From Candidatus Kinetoplastidibacterium crithidiae (GTDB lineage Bacteria > Pseudomonadota > Gammaproteobacteria > Burkholderiales > Burkholderiaceae_B): a stretch of DNA of 64,000 bases. Within the stretch, counting starts at the first letter, position 1; each line of letters begins with the position of its first letter. The notes under the pieces were generated by a model. That model did not search any database. It was not told where the DNA came from and was given only the letters and a program-made list of their open reading frames with translations. This document shows positions 19,034-29,318 of the stretch, piece after piece. A program made the translations under genes and the position numbers. The stretch spans positions 1 to 64,000 of the forward strand of contig JADMLC010000002.1 in the NCBI GenBank assembly GCA_019278155.1, given 5' to 3'.

Positions 19034-20374
19034 ATGTATAAAAATAAATACTTTGGTACAGATGGTATTAGAGGCCTAGTAGGTGGTTCATTGATAAATA
19101 TTGAATTTGCTTTTAGACTAGGTTTTGCAGCTGGTATCGTTTTTGCTGATAGGTATAATAATTGTAATAAAGCAGTTGTTATTACTAAAGATACTAGATC
19201 TTCTAGTAGTATGTTAGAGTCTGCGATACAAACTGGTTTTTTAGCTTCAGGTCTAGATGTGTTTGTAGCTGATTCGCATCCCATGCCTACTTCTTCTGCA
19301 TCTTTTCTTGTAAAGTCCTTAAATCTTTTAGCTGGTGTTGTTGTTAGCGCTTCTCATAACCCATATCATTATAATGGATTTAAATTTTTTTCTTATGATG
19401 GTTTTAAACTTTCTGAAGAAATAGAAATAGAAATAGAACGCAGAATAGATGAATGTGCGCCCAATTTTAATCAGGCTAATAAATTTGGGCAGTTGCGATT
19501 TCTAAAAAATTCTGTAAATCAATATATCAGATTTTGCCAAGCAAGTTTTCCTGATAATCTAAGTCTTAGAGGGTTAAAGATTGTTGTTGATGCTGCAAAT
19601 GGTTCTGCTTATAGGATAGCTCCAGTTGTATTTGAAAATCTTGGTGCAGAAGTTCATTCAATAGGAGTATCTCCTGATGGTTTTAATATAAATGATGGAG
19701 TAGGGTCTTTATCTACACAACTTTTGTCCGATACAGTAATAAAAAACAAAGCAGATTTAGGAATAGCTTTAGATGGTGATTCAGACAGGGTCAAAATATT
19801 GGACTCAAAAGGAACTGAATTTGCTGGAGATGAGTTATTGTACGCGATAATCAAAGATCGTTTACTTTTTAATAGAGTGGAAGGTGTAGTTGGTACTTGT
19901 ATGACTAACTATGGTTTTGAATTGCAGATGAGAAAATTAGGCATTGGATTTGCTAGAGCCAATGTTGGTGATCGTAGTATTACCGAACAGTTAAATAAGA
20001 GGGGATGGTTATATGGTGGAGAAAATTCTGGCCACATAATTTGTTTAGATTGTCATAATACTGGAGATGGTATAATAGCGGCATTGCAAGTATTGGCTGC
20101 TATAGTAAGATCACAGGAAAATTTATCAAACATGTTATCTGATTTGTGTATGTATTCACAAAAAATTATTAATATTCCGTGGGATACGACACTTGATTGG
20201 GAAGATAAAAGTTCTTTGAAATCTATTTTTGAAGTAGTTCAGAAGGAATTAGATGGGCGAGGAAGAATTCTTATAAGAAAATCTGGAACAGAACCAGTTT
20301 TGCGTGTTATGGTAGAGGCTGAAAAAATGAGTATTGTGGAAGAAAGCATTTCAAAGATCATAACCTGCATTTAA
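19034..20374 (+). CDS. glmM: Phosphoglucosamine mutase
   Basis: GlmM converts glucosamine-6-phosphate to glucosamine-1-phosphate for UDP-GlcNAc, the precursor of peptidoglycan and lipid A. The protein begins KYFGTDGIRGLVGG. The phosphoserine loop is VVVSASHNPYHYNG near residue 100, the metal-binding loop is IALDGDSDRVKI, the sugar-binding loop is GGENSGHII, and the phosphate-binding C-terminal loop is RKSGTEPVLRVMVEA. At 446 residues it is full length. It starts 3 bp after the folP stop. Confidence 0.97.
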   Translation: MYKNKYFGTDGIRGLVGGSLINIEFAFRLGFAAGIVFADRYNNCNKAVVITKDTRSSSSMLESAIQTGFLASGLDVFVADSHPMPTSSASFLVKSLNLLAGVVVSASHNPYHYNGFKFFSYDGFKLSEEIEIEIERRIDECAPNFNQANKFGQLRFLKNSVNQYIRFCQASFPDNLSLRGLKIVVDAANGSAYRIAPVVFENLGAEVHSIGVSPDGFNINDGVGSLSTQLLSDTVIKNKADLGIALDGDSDRVKILDSKGTEFAGDELLYAIIKDRLLFNRVEGVVGTCMTNYGFELQMRKLGIGFARANVGDRSITEQLNKRGWLYGGENSGHIICLDCHNTGDGIIAALQVLAAIVRSQENLSNMLSDLCMYSQKIINIPWDTTLDWEDKSSLKSIFEVVQKELDGRGRILIRKSGTEPVLRVMVEAEKMSIVEESISKIITCI

Positions 20375-20496
20375 CGCTATTTTAGATATGTTTTGATATT
20401 AATGATTTTAAATATCATTGTTTGGAACTTCTCAAATAAGCTATACTCATATTGAAATTGATCTTTCATGCAATGGTTGTTGTTTGTAAAAAATAT

Positions 20497-22575
20497 ATGC
20501 TAAATTCTTTTTCTAAAGATTCTTTATTTTTGAATAGAGATCTATCCTTTTTAAAATTTAATTCACGTGTTCTTAATCTTGCAGAAAGTTCAAGTTATCC
20601 TCTTCTAGAACGTTTGAAATATCTTTGTATAGTTAGTTTAAATTTGGATGAATTTTTTGAGATAAGGATAGCTTCATTAAAGGAGCAGCAAAGATTACAT
20701 CCAGATTTGGATAGTAGTAGTGGATTAACACTATTCGAAGATTTTTTTAAAATACAGCAAGAAGTTCACTCTATAGTTGATAAACAATACGATATTCTTC
20801 AGAATTATATTGTGCCTGAATTACTGTCAAATGATGTATCTATTTCTTATATTCTTGATTGGAATGAAAATCAGAAACAATGGGCTAAAGAAGTTTTTAT
20901 TAACGAAGTAATGCCATTATTAACTCCAATAGGTTTGGATCCTGCTCATCCTTTTCCTATGGTTTATAATAAAAGTCTTAATTTTATAGTTTCATTATCA
21001 GGAATAGATGCATTCGGTAGACAGGCTTCTATAGCTATTGTACAAATGCCAAAAGCTTTACCAAAATTAATAAAAATGCCTATAGCTATATCTGATCATA
21101 AATATAGTTATGTAATGCTAACATCTTTATTGAAGGCATTTATAGGAGAGTTATTTCCAGGGTTGGTCATCAATGGTTGTTACCAATGGAGGGTTACAAG
21201 AAACAGTAATTTGTTTGTTGATGAAGAAGAGGTGACTAATTTAAGATTAGCCTTACAAGGCGAGTTATCGCAAAGACACTTTGGAGCGGCAGTAAGATTG
21301 GAGATAGATGAATCAACTCCTGAATTTTTAAAATCTTTCTTGCAAAAAGAATTTTCTTTATTTTCATATGATCTTTATACAGTGAAAGGTCCTGTTAATA
21401 TTTCTAGGCTTATTCAAATTTGTAGTATCAAAGAACTACAGCATTTAGCATTTAAGGCATATATCCCGTCTATACCCACTCCATTTCGTTTGGCAAAAGA
21501 TAAGCCGAATGTATTATTCAATTTCTTGAAAAAACAAGATATTTTGCTTCATCATCCGTATCAGTCTTTTCAACCAGTTATTGATTTTTTAACTGCAGCT
21601 TCCTTAGATTCTGAAGTTGTTGCTATTAAACAAACTATTTATCGTACAGGTGAAGATTCAGAATTGATGAAAATTTTGTTGTTGGCTGCTCGTATGGGTA
21701 AGGAAGTGACAGTAGTGGTTGAGTTAATGGCTAGATTTGATGAACAAACAAATATTAATTGGGCAGCTAAGTTAGAAGAGGTTGGAGCTCATGTTGTGTA
21801 TGGTGTTGTTTCTTATAAAACACATGCCAAAATGGCCTTGATTTTACGTAGAGAAAAAGGTTTCTTGAATAGATATGCACACTTGAGTACAGGTAATTAT
21901 CATCCTCATACATCAAATTCATATACAGATTTTGGTATTATTACATCTGATCCTAGATTGTGTGAAGATGTTGATAAAGTTTTTTTTCAACTAACTGGAC
22001 TTGGATCACGTTTGCCCATGAATTATCTTTTATGTTCTCCTTTTACTTTACATGATGGAATTATTTCGATGATAAGAAAAGAATCTGAAATATCAGGTAA
22101 AGGTAGAACGGCAAAAATAATGGCTAAAATGAATTCTTTATTGGAGCCGGAGATAATAAAAGAGCTTTATAAAGCTAGTGCAGCTGGTGTTCAAATAGAC
22201 TTGATTGTTAGAGGAGTATGTGCTTTAAGGTCTGGTGTTCCAGGTTTGTCTGAGAATATAAGAGTTCGTTCTATTTTAGGAAGATTTTTAGAGCATTCAA
22301 GAGTTTTTTATTTTTATTCAGATGGGGAAGAAAAGTTATTTTTATCATCTGCAGATTGGATGGAAAGGAATTTTTTTAGAAGAGTAGAAGTCGCCTTTCC
22401 AATTATGAATGTTAGCATAAAGAAAAGGATCATAGAAGAAGCTTTTTCTTATGGATTAAAAGAGAGTGAATTTGCTTGGGAGCAATTTGATGGTGAATAT
22501 TTTAAAGTCTTAAATCGTGAAAATGAATTAAGTTTTAATTCTCAGAATTATCTTATGGATGTTTTTAGATTATAA
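20497..22575 (+). CDS. ppk: Polyphosphate kinase 1
   Basis: PPK1 reversibly makes inorganic polyphosphate from ATP. Family blocks run from the N-terminus: FLNRDLSFLKFNSRVLNLAE, YLCIVSLNLDEFFEIRIASL, PLLTPIGLDPAHPFP. The two histidine motifs of the phospholipase-D-like domains are in RYAHLSTGNYHPHT (autophosphorylated His) and RFLEHSRVFYF. The start is uncertain. The frame is open from a TTG at 20452, with ATGs at 20473 and 20497; I prefer 20497 because it gives MLNSFSKDSLFLNRDLSF, closest to relatives, but no ATG has a clear ribosome site. Retention of polyphosphate synthesis in a reduced genome is notable. Confidence 0.93.
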   Translation: MLNSFSKDSLFLNRDLSFLKFNSRVLNLAESSSYPLLERLKYLCIVSLNLDEFFEIRIASLKEQQRLHPDLDSSSGLTLFEDFFKIQQEVHSIVDKQYDILQNYIVPELLSNDVSISYILDWNENQKQWAKEVFINEVMPLLTPIGLDPAHPFPMVYNKSLNFIVSLSGIDAFGRQASIAIVQMPKALPKLIKMPIAISDHKYSYVMLTSLLKAFIGELFPGLVINGCYQWRVTRNSNLFVDEEEVTNLRLALQGELSQRHFGAAVRLEIDESTPEFLKSFLQKEFSLFSYDLYTVKGPVNISRLIQICSIKELQHLAFKAYIPSIPTPFRLAKDKPNVLFNFLKKQDILLHHPYQSFQPVIDFLTAASLDSEVVAIKQTIYRTGEDSELMKILLLAARMGKEVTVVVELMARFDEQTNINWAAKLEEVGAHVVYGVVSYKTHAKMALILRREKGFLNRYAHLSTGNYHPHTSNSYTDFGIITSDPRLCEDVDKVFFQLTGLGSRLPMNYLLCSPFTLHDGIISMIRKESEISGKGRTAKIMAKMNSLLEPEIIKELYKASAAGVQIDLIVRGVCALRSGVPGLSENIRVRSILGRFLEHSRVFYFYSDGEEKLFLSSADWMERNFFRRVEVAFPIMNVSIKKRIIEEAFSYGLKESEFAWEQFDGEYFKVLNRENELSFNSQNYLMDVFRL

Positions 22576-22595
22576 TATTATTTTTTATAAAATAT

Positions 22596-22624
22596 TTGAC
22601 ATTTTTATTAAATGTTGAGATAAT
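22596..22624 (+). promoter_or_regulatory. Sigma70 promoter of tRNA-Pro
   Basis: A perfect -35 TTGACA (22596-22601) and a GATAAT -10 (22619-22624) are separated by 17 bp. The -10 ends 23 bp before the mature 5' end of tRNA-Pro. This is among the best consensus promoters in the window. Confidence 0.65.
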
Positions 22625-22647
22625 TGTTTCTGATTAGATGATATTTT

Positions 22648-22724
22648 CGGGGCGTAGCGCAGCCTGGTAGCGCATCTGCTTTGGGAGCAGAGGGTCGTGA
22701 GTTCGAATCCCACCGCCCCGACCA
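22648..22724 (+). tRNA. tRNA-Pro (anticodon TGG)
   Basis: The 77-nt cloverleaf has acceptor CGGGGCG paired with CGCCCCG, anticodon loop TTTGGGA with anticodon TGG, T loop TTCGAAT and an encoded CCA end. The T stem GTGAG/CCCAC contains one A.C mismatch (22700 with 22710). It would read all proline codons. It stands alone between ppk and the convergent rmlC gene. Confidence 0.96.
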
Positions 22725-22729
22725 TGTTT

Positions 22730-23269
22730 TTAATTTGTTAAATCTTTAAAATTCTGGCCTTTTTTATCTTTTTCTGAAATGATAGGGTGCTCCTTAATTG
22801 GCCAGTTAATTTTTAGTGTTTCGTCATTCCATACAATACATTTTTCTAGATCTGGTTGATAAAACTCAGTTGTTTTGTATAGTACTATAGCTTTTTCAGA
22901 TAGAACTAAAAATCCATGGGCAAATCCTTCTGGTATCCATAGTTGTTCTCTATTTGATGATTTCAATATAATACTTTCCCACTTTCCAAATGTTGAGGAT
23001 TTAGATCTCAAATCTACAACAACATCAAATATCTTGCCATGCAGCACTTGAATAAGTTTAGCTTGTGGTTTTATTGTTTGAAAGTGTAGTCCTCTTAAGA
23101 CATTTTTTTTTGATATAGAGCAATTATCTTGAACAAAGTTATAATCTTTAGCTACAAATTTTTGAAATTTTAATAAATTGAAACTTTCAAAAAAAGATCC
23201 TCTTGTATCTCTAAAAATTTTTGGTTTTATAATCAATAAATTTTTCATGCTTAATGATTTAGTAATCAT
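22730..23269 (-). CDS. rfbC: dTDP-4-dehydrorhamnose 3,5-epimerase
   Basis: RmlC (RfbC) epimerises dTDP-4-keto-6-deoxyglucose at C3 and C5, the third step to dTDP-L-rhamnose. The cupin fold signatures are present: [16 protein letters not shown] near residue 16, the catalytic His in [35 protein letters not shown], and [15 protein letters not shown]. At 179 residues it is full length. Its ATG overlaps the end of rfbD by 4 bp. It is last in the minus-strand rfbB-rfbD-rfbC operon; rfbA, for the first step, is not in this window. The likely consumer here is the EF-P rhamnosyltransferase EarP (43548-44666). Confidence 0.94.
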   Translation of the reverse strand: MITKSLSMKNLLIIKPKIFRDTRGSFFESFNLLKFQKFVAKDYNFVQDNCSISKKNVLRGLHFQTIKPQAKLIQVLHGKIFDVVVDLRSKSSTFGKWESIILKSSNREQLWIPEGFAHGFLVLSEKAIVLYKTTEFYQPDLEKCIVWNDETLKINWPIKEHPIISEKDKKGQNFKDLTN

Positions 23270-24159
23270 GATATTCTTTTACTGTGCGAAATTATTTCTT
23301 CGATAGTTTCATTTAGACAATTATTAAAGCTAGGTAAGTTATTTGATAATTCATTAATCTTTTTATTCTCTAATAAATAAGAGTGTTTTGGCCTAATGGC
23401 TCCACTGTGAAAGTCGCTTTTTATTGATATAATTTTATTGCATTTTATATTAAACAATTTCTGTTTTATTTTTTTTAAAAAAAGGATGGCCAGATCATAT
23501 CTGTTAATAATATTATTAATGCTTATATTATAAATTTCCACTCCATTCTTTTGATATAAATTCATTATTGCATTTACAGTTATTTCTGCTATTGCTTTTG
23601 CAGATAATGGAGATCCATATTGATCGTCTACTACTTGTATAGTTTCTTTAATTGTGGATAATTCTAAAATTTTTTTTAGAAAATTTCTGCCTTTTGCTGA
23701 AAAAATCCAGCTTGTTCTAAATATTAATGAATTACAAGAGCTATTAATAATATATAAATCAGCTGCTAGTTTTGAATGTCCATATATATTTAAAGGGTTA
23801 GTATAATCATATTCTCTATACCTTGTATTTTTTTTGCCATCAAAAACATAATCACTGGAAAAATGAACTAGTAAGGATTTTGTATCTTTTATGTATCTAA
23901 CTATGCTTTTGACAGACTCATAATTTATTTTGTATGTTAATTCTATATTTTTTTCTGCCTGATCTACATCTGTATATGCTACGGCATTTATGACTATGTT
24001 TGGGCATATTGTTAGAAGTTTATAATAAATAGCCTCTGTATATATGAAATCAATATCCTTTCTATCCCAGCAAATTAATTCTATATTATCTATATTTATG
24101 AATTTATTATATAATTCTTCTCCGAGTTGTCCTTTGCTGCCAATAAGTATAATTTTCAT
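23266..24159 (-). CDS. rfbD: dTDP-4-dehydrorhamnose reductase
   Basis: RmlD (RfbD) reduces dTDP-4-keto-L-rhamnose with NAD(P)H, the last step to dTDP-L-rhamnose. It is an extended short-chain dehydrogenase: nucleotide-binding IILIGSKGQLGEEL at the N-terminus, INAVAYTDVDQAE, the HFSSDYVFDGKKNTRY block, and the catalytic Tyr-Lys in NIYGHSKLAADLY. At 297 residues it is complete. It is translationally coupled to rfbC by a 4-bp overlap and lies 10 bp after rfbB. Confidence 0.94.
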   Translation of the reverse strand: MKIILIGSKGQLGEELYNKFINIDNIELICWDRKDIDFIYTEAIYYKLLTICPNIVINAVAYTDVDQAEKNIELTYKINYESVKSIVRYIKDTKSLLVHFSSDYVFDGKKNTRYREYDYTNPLNIYGHSKLAADLYIINSSCNSLIFRTSWIFSAKGRNFLKKILELSTIKETIQVVDDQYGSPLSAKAIAEITVNAIMNLYQKNGVEIYNISINNIINRYDLAILFLKKIKQKLFNIKCNKIISIKSDFHSGAIRPKHSYLLENKKINELSNNLPSFNNCLNETIEEIISHSKRIS

Positions 24160-24169
24160 ATAATATTAT

Positions 24170-25174
24170 TTAAATATTTCTCATGTTTTTTAAGTACCAA
24201 TTTACAGTTTTTTGCATTCCAGACTCTATTTTTTCTATAGGCTTCCATTGCGTTGCTATTTGAATTTTTGTTGAATCAATAGAGTACCTAGTATCATGTC
24301 CTGGACGGTCATTTGTAAACTTAATATTTGTTTTATAGGACTCATAATTTTTTCTAGGATAGAGTTTATCTAAAATTTCACATAAAAAGAGAGCAAGCTC
24401 TAGATTGGTTATTTCATTATTAGCTCCAATGTTATAGCTTTCTCCAGGTATTCCATATTTGATTATTTTGATTAGTGCATTGCAATGGTCTTTTACAAAT
24501 AGCCAGTCTCTAATTTGTTGGCCATCACCATATATGGGTATAATGTTGTTATTTAGTGCAGATTTAATTATTTTCGGTATAAATTTTTCTGTATGTTGAT
24601 GTGGTCCATAATTGTTTGTGCTAATAGTTATTATTATTGGAAAACCATATGTTTGGAAAAAAGACTGTGCTATATGATTAGCTGATGCTTTGCTGGCTGA
24701 ATATGGATTATTTGTTTTGTATATACTTTTTTCTGTAAAAGGTTTTTCATTTTGTTTTAATGATCCATAAATTTCATCTGTAGATATTTGTATAAATCTA
24801 AATTTTTCTTTTTTGTCTTTGTGAGTTTTTTCCCAATAGTATTTACAAGTTTCAATGAAATTAAGAAAATCCATTATATTATTTTGGGCGAATATTTTTG
24901 GATTTAAAATTGATTTGTCTACATGTGTTTCTGCTGCAAAATTTATGATTAAATCTGGTTCATACTTATATAGTATATTCTTTACAAGATTCACATTACC
25001 TATATTACCTTTTATAAATTCGTAGTTTTTAATTTTTATAGGAATATTTTTTATGTTAGAGGCATAATTTAACTTATCTAGATTTATTATTTTTCTATTT
25101 TTAAAAGTATGTCTCCAGATTTTGATAAAATTAGATCCTATGAATCCAGCTCCTCCTGTAATTAATATAGTCAT
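24170..25174 (-). CDS. rfbB: dTDP-glucose 4,6-dehydratase
   Basis: RmlB (RfbB) converts dTDP-glucose to dTDP-4-keto-6-deoxyglucose with bound NAD+. Signatures: the nucleotide-binding start TILITGGAGFIGSNFIKI, NFAAETHVDKSI, the catalytic Thr-Asp-Glu in QISTDEIYGSL, and the Tyr-Lys pair in NPYSASKASANHI. DRPGHDTRYSID is the typical C-terminal block. The length of 334 residues is slightly short of the usual 350, but all motifs are present. It is the first gene of the minus-strand rmlBDC operon, whose promoter should lie in 25175-25310. Confidence 0.95.
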   Translation of the reverse strand: MTILITGGAGFIGSNFIKIWRHTFKNRKIINLDKLNYASNIKNIPIKIKNYEFIKGNIGNVNLVKNILYKYEPDLIINFAAETHVDKSILNPKIFAQNNIMDFLNFIETCKYYWEKTHKDKKEKFRFIQISTDEIYGSLKQNEKPFTEKSIYKTNNPYSASKASANHIAQSFFQTYGFPIIITISTNNYGPHQHTEKFIPKIIKSALNNNIIPIYGDGQQIRDWLFVKDHCNALIKIIKYGIPGESYNIGANNEITNLELALFLCEILDKLYPRKNYESYKTNIKFTNDRPGHDTRYSIDSTKIQIATQWKPIEKIESGMQKTVNWYLKNMRNI

Positions 25175-25310
25175 ATTATTGATAAATTTATATATTTTTA
25201 AAATTAAATTGAATATTTTATTTCTACAGCACTATCTTTTAATTTTTAATTTTGTTAAAATTCTAATGTTTTATCAGTTTTAATATTGATGTATGTGTAT
25301 TAAAAGATTA

Positions 25311-25387
25311 GCGGTAGTAGCTCAGTAGGATAGAGCACGAGCCTTCTAAGCCCGGGGTCGGGGGTTCGAATCCCTCCTACCGCGCCA
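25311..25387 (+). tRNA. tRNA-Arg (anticodon TCT)
   Basis: The 77-nt gene has acceptor GCGGTAG paired with CTACCGC, anticodon loop CTTCTAA (TCT), T loop TTCGAAT and an encoded CCA. It reads AGA/AGG, the main arginine codons in an AT-rich genome. The anticodon stem CGAGC/GCCCG has an A.C mismatch in the middle pair (25340 with 25352), which is unusual. Confidence 0.95.
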
Positions 25388-25529
25388 TGTCTTATTATAA
25401 TTACAAATTAGTTGTTGTATAGGCCTTTTGTAAGTTTTTGATCATATTTTTAATTCTGATAAGTGGTATTTTTGCTATCTATTGTTTTATTCAAGTTGGA
25501 ATATGCTAATATTTTATTCTTGATGCAGA

Positions 25530-25606
25530 GGTGGTCGTAGCTCAGTTGGTAGAGTCCCGGATTGTGATTCCGGTTGTCGTGGGTTCGAGCCCCATCGACC
25601 ACCCCA
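25530..25606 (+). tRNA. tRNA-His (anticodon GTG)
   Basis: This is a 77-nt tRNA including the histidine-specific extra G(-1) at 25530, which faces the discriminator C at 25603. Acceptor GTGGTCG pairs with CGACCAC, the anticodon is GTG in ATTGTGATT, and CCA is encoded. It lies immediately upstream of dapA. Confidence 0.96.
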
Positions 25607-25635
25607 ATTTGTATTAGAAAATTTTGGAGCCTTTG

Positions 25636-26535
25636 ATGATGGCAAGCCATGCAAATCCTGTTTTTAGTGGTAGTATTGTAGCTTTAGTTACTCCTATGTT
25701 GCCTGATGGCACTTGTGATTTTGATTCGTATCGTTCTTTAATTGATTGGCATATATCCGAAGGCACCAATGCTATGGTTGTTGTAGGAACCACTGGAGAG
25801 TCTCCTTCTGTATCTTTTGAAGAGCATGCTGAATTAATTAAAGTTGCTGTAGAACATTCTAATGGTCGTATTCCAGTGATTGCTGGGGTTGGCGCTAATT
25901 CTACAAGTGAAGCTATTTATTTAACAGAGCATGCCAAAAGAGTTGGCGCTCATGCGGGTTTATCAGTTGTTCCTTATTACAATAAGCCTTCTCAAGAAGG
26001 GATATACAAACATTTCAAAATGATAGCAGAGTCTGTTGATCTGCCTATTATTTTATATAATGTGCCAGGTAGAACTGTAGCTGATATTAGTAATGAGACT
26101 GTTGTTAGATTATCTGAGATACCAGGTATTATTGGATTAAAAGATGCAACTGGAGATATAGCTCGAGGAGTACTCTTGTTGAGAGAAGTTCCTGATAGTT
26201 TCCAAGTTTTTAGTGGAGATGATCCTACTGCGGCAGCATTTATTATGTTGGGAGCTGCTGGAAACATTTCGGTTACAGCTAATATTGCACCTAGACTTGT
26301 GCGTGATTTATGTGATGCGGCAAAAACTGGAGATGTTGCTATGGTGCGCCAACTTAATATGAAGTTATCTTTGTTGAATAAAGCTTTGTTTGTTGAAGCT
26401 AACCCTATACCTGTTAAGTGGGCTCTGAGTGAACTTGGTCTTACACCTCTAGGTTACCGCCTACCTTTAGTTTCTTTAAGTGAAACTAACCATGCTTTTG
26501 TTAGAAAAGCAATGAAGGTAGCTGGCATTCTTTAG
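25636..26535 (+). CDS. dapA: 4-hydroxy-tetrahydrodipicolinate synthase
   Basis: DapA condenses pyruvate with aspartate semialdehyde, the committed step to diaminopimelate and lysine. Motifs: [27 protein letters not shown], the [16 protein letters not shown] block, [10 protein letters not shown] with the catalytic Tyr, and the Schiff-base lysine in [11 protein letters not shown] place the start at ATG 25636, six bases after GGAG; another ATG follows directly, and the frame opens slightly earlier at a TTG (25624). The length of 299 residues is normal. With lysC in the same window it indicates that lysine/DAP synthesis is kept. A strong hairpin follows the stop. Confidence 0.95.
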   Translation: MMASHANPVFSGSIVALVTPMLPDGTCDFDSYRSLIDWHISEGTNAMVVVGTTGESPSVSFEEHAELIKVAVEHSNGRIPVIAGVGANSTSEAIYLTEHAKRVGAHAGLSVVPYYNKPSQEGIYKHFKMIAESVDLPIILYNVPGRTVADISNETVVRLSEIPGIIGLKDATGDIARGVLLLREVPDSFQVFSGDDPTAAAFIMLGAAGNISVTANIAPRLVRDLCDAAKTGDVAMVRQLNMKLSLLNKALFVEANPIPVKWALSELGLTPLGYRLPLVSLSETNHAFVRKAMKVAGIL

Positions 26536-26565
26536 AAAAAAATATTTCATTAAACCAATTCTTTT

Positions 26566-26608
26566 TATAAAGAAACTTATGATGGTGAATATCATAAGTT
26601 TCTTTATA
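26566..26608. terminator. Bidirectional hairpin terminator between dapA and mutS
   Basis: An 18-bp perfect inverted repeat has left arm 26566-26583 (core AAAGAAACTTATGAT), right arm 26591-26608 (core ATCATAAGTTTCTTT), and a 7-nt loop. It lies between the convergent dapA and mutS genes with A/T-rich flanks, so it can stop transcription from either side. Confidence 0.8.
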
Positions 26609-26655
26609 TTATTTCTTATGTTTATAACTCATATATTTACATAATATATTACATG

Positions 26656-29286
26656 CTATGTATCGCTGATAATTATTTGCTGTATATTTTTTAGTGTGTT
26701 TAAGCTTTCTAATGGAGTTGTTTCATTTATGTTGATATTTAAAATAACTTTCTTGAGTTTTTCATATTGTTTTATATTATAGTTATTAGCATTTGAAATT
26801 GATTGTTTACTAGTCTTAGCAGTTGATTCTTTTATTGAATTAAGTTTTTTTATAGATTTTTGTATTACTTCCCTTGGGAGTCCTGCTTTTTTTGCAACTT
26901 GTATTCCATAGCTTTGATTTGCTGGCCCATTTTTCAGTTCATGCAAAAATACTAGGTTTTCATCTGTTTCTATAGCGCTCATGTGTACATTAGTTGCTTG
27001 TTTATGAAAATGAGGTATTTTAGTTAATTCAAAATAATGAGTTGCAAAAATAGTTAAAGATTTATTATGGTTTAATAGATAATCAGCTATACCCCATGCT
27101 AGTGATATACCTTCATTTGTAGAAGTGCCTCGACCTATCTCATCTATTAGTACCAGGCTATTTTTATTGCTAGACGAAAGTATTATTGATGTTTCTGTCA
27201 TTTCTACCATGAAAGTAGATTTTCCTCCTGATATGTCGTCTGAAGCGCCAATTCTTGTAAATATTCTATCAATTTTACCAATTTTTGCCTCATATGCAGG
27301 TACGAAACTTCCTGCTCTTGCAAGAAGTGATATTAAAGCAATTTGTCTCATATATGTAGATTTGCCACCCATATTGGGACCGGTTATTATAAGCATTCTT
27401 TGCTCATTATTAAGGAAACAATCATTTGGAACAAAGGTTTCTATATGTGCTTCTACTATTGGATGCCTTCCTGATTTTATTATTATTTCATTTTCATTGC
27501 TTATAGTAGGGCATGTCCATTCATATATAAAGGCATGTTGCGCTAGGGCAGATAATACATCAAGCTCAGCAATTGCTTTTGCACATTCTATTAGATCCTT
27601 TATGTGGTTATTTAGTTTTTGTATTATTTGTTCATATAAATATTTTTCTCTAGATAAACACTTTTCCTTGGCTGATAATATTTTATCTTCCCATGTTTTC
27701 AGTTCTGGGATAGTAAATCTTTCTGCATTTTTTAGAGTTTGTATTCTTTTATAATGAGAGGGAGCTTTTTCAATTTGACCTTTAGTAATTTCTATGTAAA
27801 AACCATGTATTCTACTAAAAGATAACCTTAAATTATTAATGCCCGTCGTAATTTTTTCTTTTGTTTCTAGTTCTTGCAAATATGTATTTTCGTTATTAGA
27901 AATAGATCTTAATGTGTCTAATTCTTTATCAAAGCCATCTGCTATTACACTTCCTTCTTTTATTGAGTATGCTGGTTCAGGAGTTATTGATTCATTGATT
28001 AAGTCATATATTGATGTATCTATTATTAATTTTTCTGTGAGATTTATGATTTTTGCTGATTTTTTAATTGTAAGTAACAGTGAATTAATTCGTGGTACGA
28101 ATTCTATGGTATTTTTTACATAGATTAATTCCTTAGGACGAACTGATTTTAATGCTATTCTTGAAGTTATTCTTTCTAAATCTGGTATCTCTTTTAACAG
28201 ATTTCTGATGTTTTGTATAACATTGTTATTTTCTAATTTATCTTTGTTGTTCACTGATAGCAAACTATTTATGCCTTCTTGCCTTAGTTGAATTTCTTTG
28301 TTATCGATCAATGGGTTATGTAACCATTTTTTTAATAAGCGGCTACCCATAGAAGTATTACATCTATCTAGGTGTGAAAAAAGTGTTGGTGATTTTTCTC
28401 CATATATAGTTTGAGTTATTTCTAAATTTTTTCTTGTGAAGGGATCTAGAAAAACAAATTCTTTTGAATGCTCTACCTGTATTGTCTGGATATGTGATAA
28501 GTTGTAAATAGATTGTGATTTATAGGCATATCTTAGAATGGCTCCAGCTGCTCCTATATATGAAGAATTTATAGATATGCCGAAACTATCAAGTGATAAT
28601 ATCTTAAAATGGGACAATAGATGATTTAGGGCATTTTCATAATCAAAATGCCATTTTGGAACTCTAGTATACGCAGCTTTGAAATCTTGTGTATTAGTTA
28701 AATTATACTCTTCAGGTATAATTATTTCAGTTGGTGACAATCTATGTAGCTCTGATTTTAGTTCCTGTAAGGATTGACATTCTATTACCTTAAAATCACC
28801 ATTTGCTAGGTTTAAATAAGAAAGTCCTATTTTTTGTTTGTTATATTTATATGGGTCAATAGCGACCATGGCGCTATCTGATTTTGATGGCAACAAAGAT
28901 TCTTCTGTTATAGTGCCAGGGGTTACAACTCTAACTATTTTTCTCTCAACTAGATTTTTCTTAGAGTTGTTAAACTCATTTATTTGCTCACAAATAGCTA
29001 CAGATTCTCCTTGCTCTATAAGTCTTCCTAGGTATTGCTCTAGCGAGTTTGCAGGTATTCCAGCCATAGGTATAGGTATGCCATTTACAAACCCTCTTTT
29101 TGTTAGATTAATATTTAATAAAATAGATCCTTTCTCTGCATCTTCGTAAAACATTTCATAAAAATCCCCCATTCTGAAGAAAAGCAACATATTTCCTGCT
29201 TCTTTTTTTAGGGAAATATATTGTTGCATTAGCGGGCTTAATCCTTCTGCTGTTGTTGGCATTTTCATGCAAGCATGTTTTTTCAT
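26656..29286 (-). CDS. mutS: DNA mismatch repair protein MutS
   Basis: MutS recognises mismatches and small loops and recruits MutL. The mismatch-binding motif is [18 protein letters not shown] in the N-terminal domain. The ATPase domain has Walker [35 protein letters not shown], and FATHYFEL. The frame opens at a TTG (29352) inside the upstream flavin-reductase gene. I prefer ATG 29286 ([15 protein letters not shown]), giving 876 residues and a short gap to that gene; ATG 29268 or 29262 is also possible because the conserved part begins just after. A working mismatch repair gene is not universal in reduced endosymbionts. Confidence 0.95.
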   Translation of the reverse strand: MKKHACMKMPTTAEGLSPLMQQYISLKKEAGNMLLFFRMGDFYEMFYEDAEKGSILLNINLTKRGFVNGIPIPMAGIPANSLEQYLGRLIEQGESVAICEQINEFNNSKKNLVERKIVRVVTPGTITEESLLPSKSDSAMVAIDPYKYNKQKIGLSYLNLANGDFKVIECQSLQELKSELHRLSPTEIIIPEEYNLTNTQDFKAAYTRVPKWHFDYENALNHLLSHFKILSLDSFGISINSSYIGAAGAILRYAYKSQSIYNLSHIQTIQVEHSKEFVFLDPFTRKNLEITQTIYGEKSPTLFSHLDRCNTSMGSRLLKKWLHNPLIDNKEIQLRQEGINSLLSVNNKDKLENNNVIQNIRNLLKEIPDLERITSRIALKSVRPKELIYVKNTIEFVPRINSLLLTIKKSAKIINLTEKLIIDTSIYDLINESITPEPAYSIKEGSVIADGFDKELDTLRSISNNENTYLQELETKEKITTGINNLRLSFSRIHGFYIEITKGQIEKAPSHYKRIQTLKNAERFTIPELKTWEDKILSAKEKCLSREKYLYEQIIQKLNNHIKDLIECAKAIAELDVLSALAQHAFIYEWTCPTISNENEIIIKSGRHPIVEAHIETFVPNDCFLNNEQRMLIITGPNMGGKSTYMRQIALISLLARAGSFVPAYEAKIGKIDRIFTRIGASDDISGGKSTFMVEMTETSIILSSSNKNSLVLIDEIGRGTSTNEGISLAWGIADYLLNHNKSLTIFATHYFELTKIPHFHKQATNVHMSAIETDENLVFLHELKNGPANQSYGIQVAKKAGLPREVIQKSIKKLNSIKESTAKTSKQSISNANNYNIKQYEKLKKVILNININETTPLESLNTLKNIQQIIISDT

Positions 29287-29318
29287 ATAATGTTTTTTGT
29301 AAGTGCTATTTTGTTTAT

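Noticed and set aside
27125..27754. A 209-codon plus-strand frame within mutS
   Set aside because: It is antisense to the MutS ATPase domain, whose motifs are clear on the minus strand; the frame is a by-product of codon bias.
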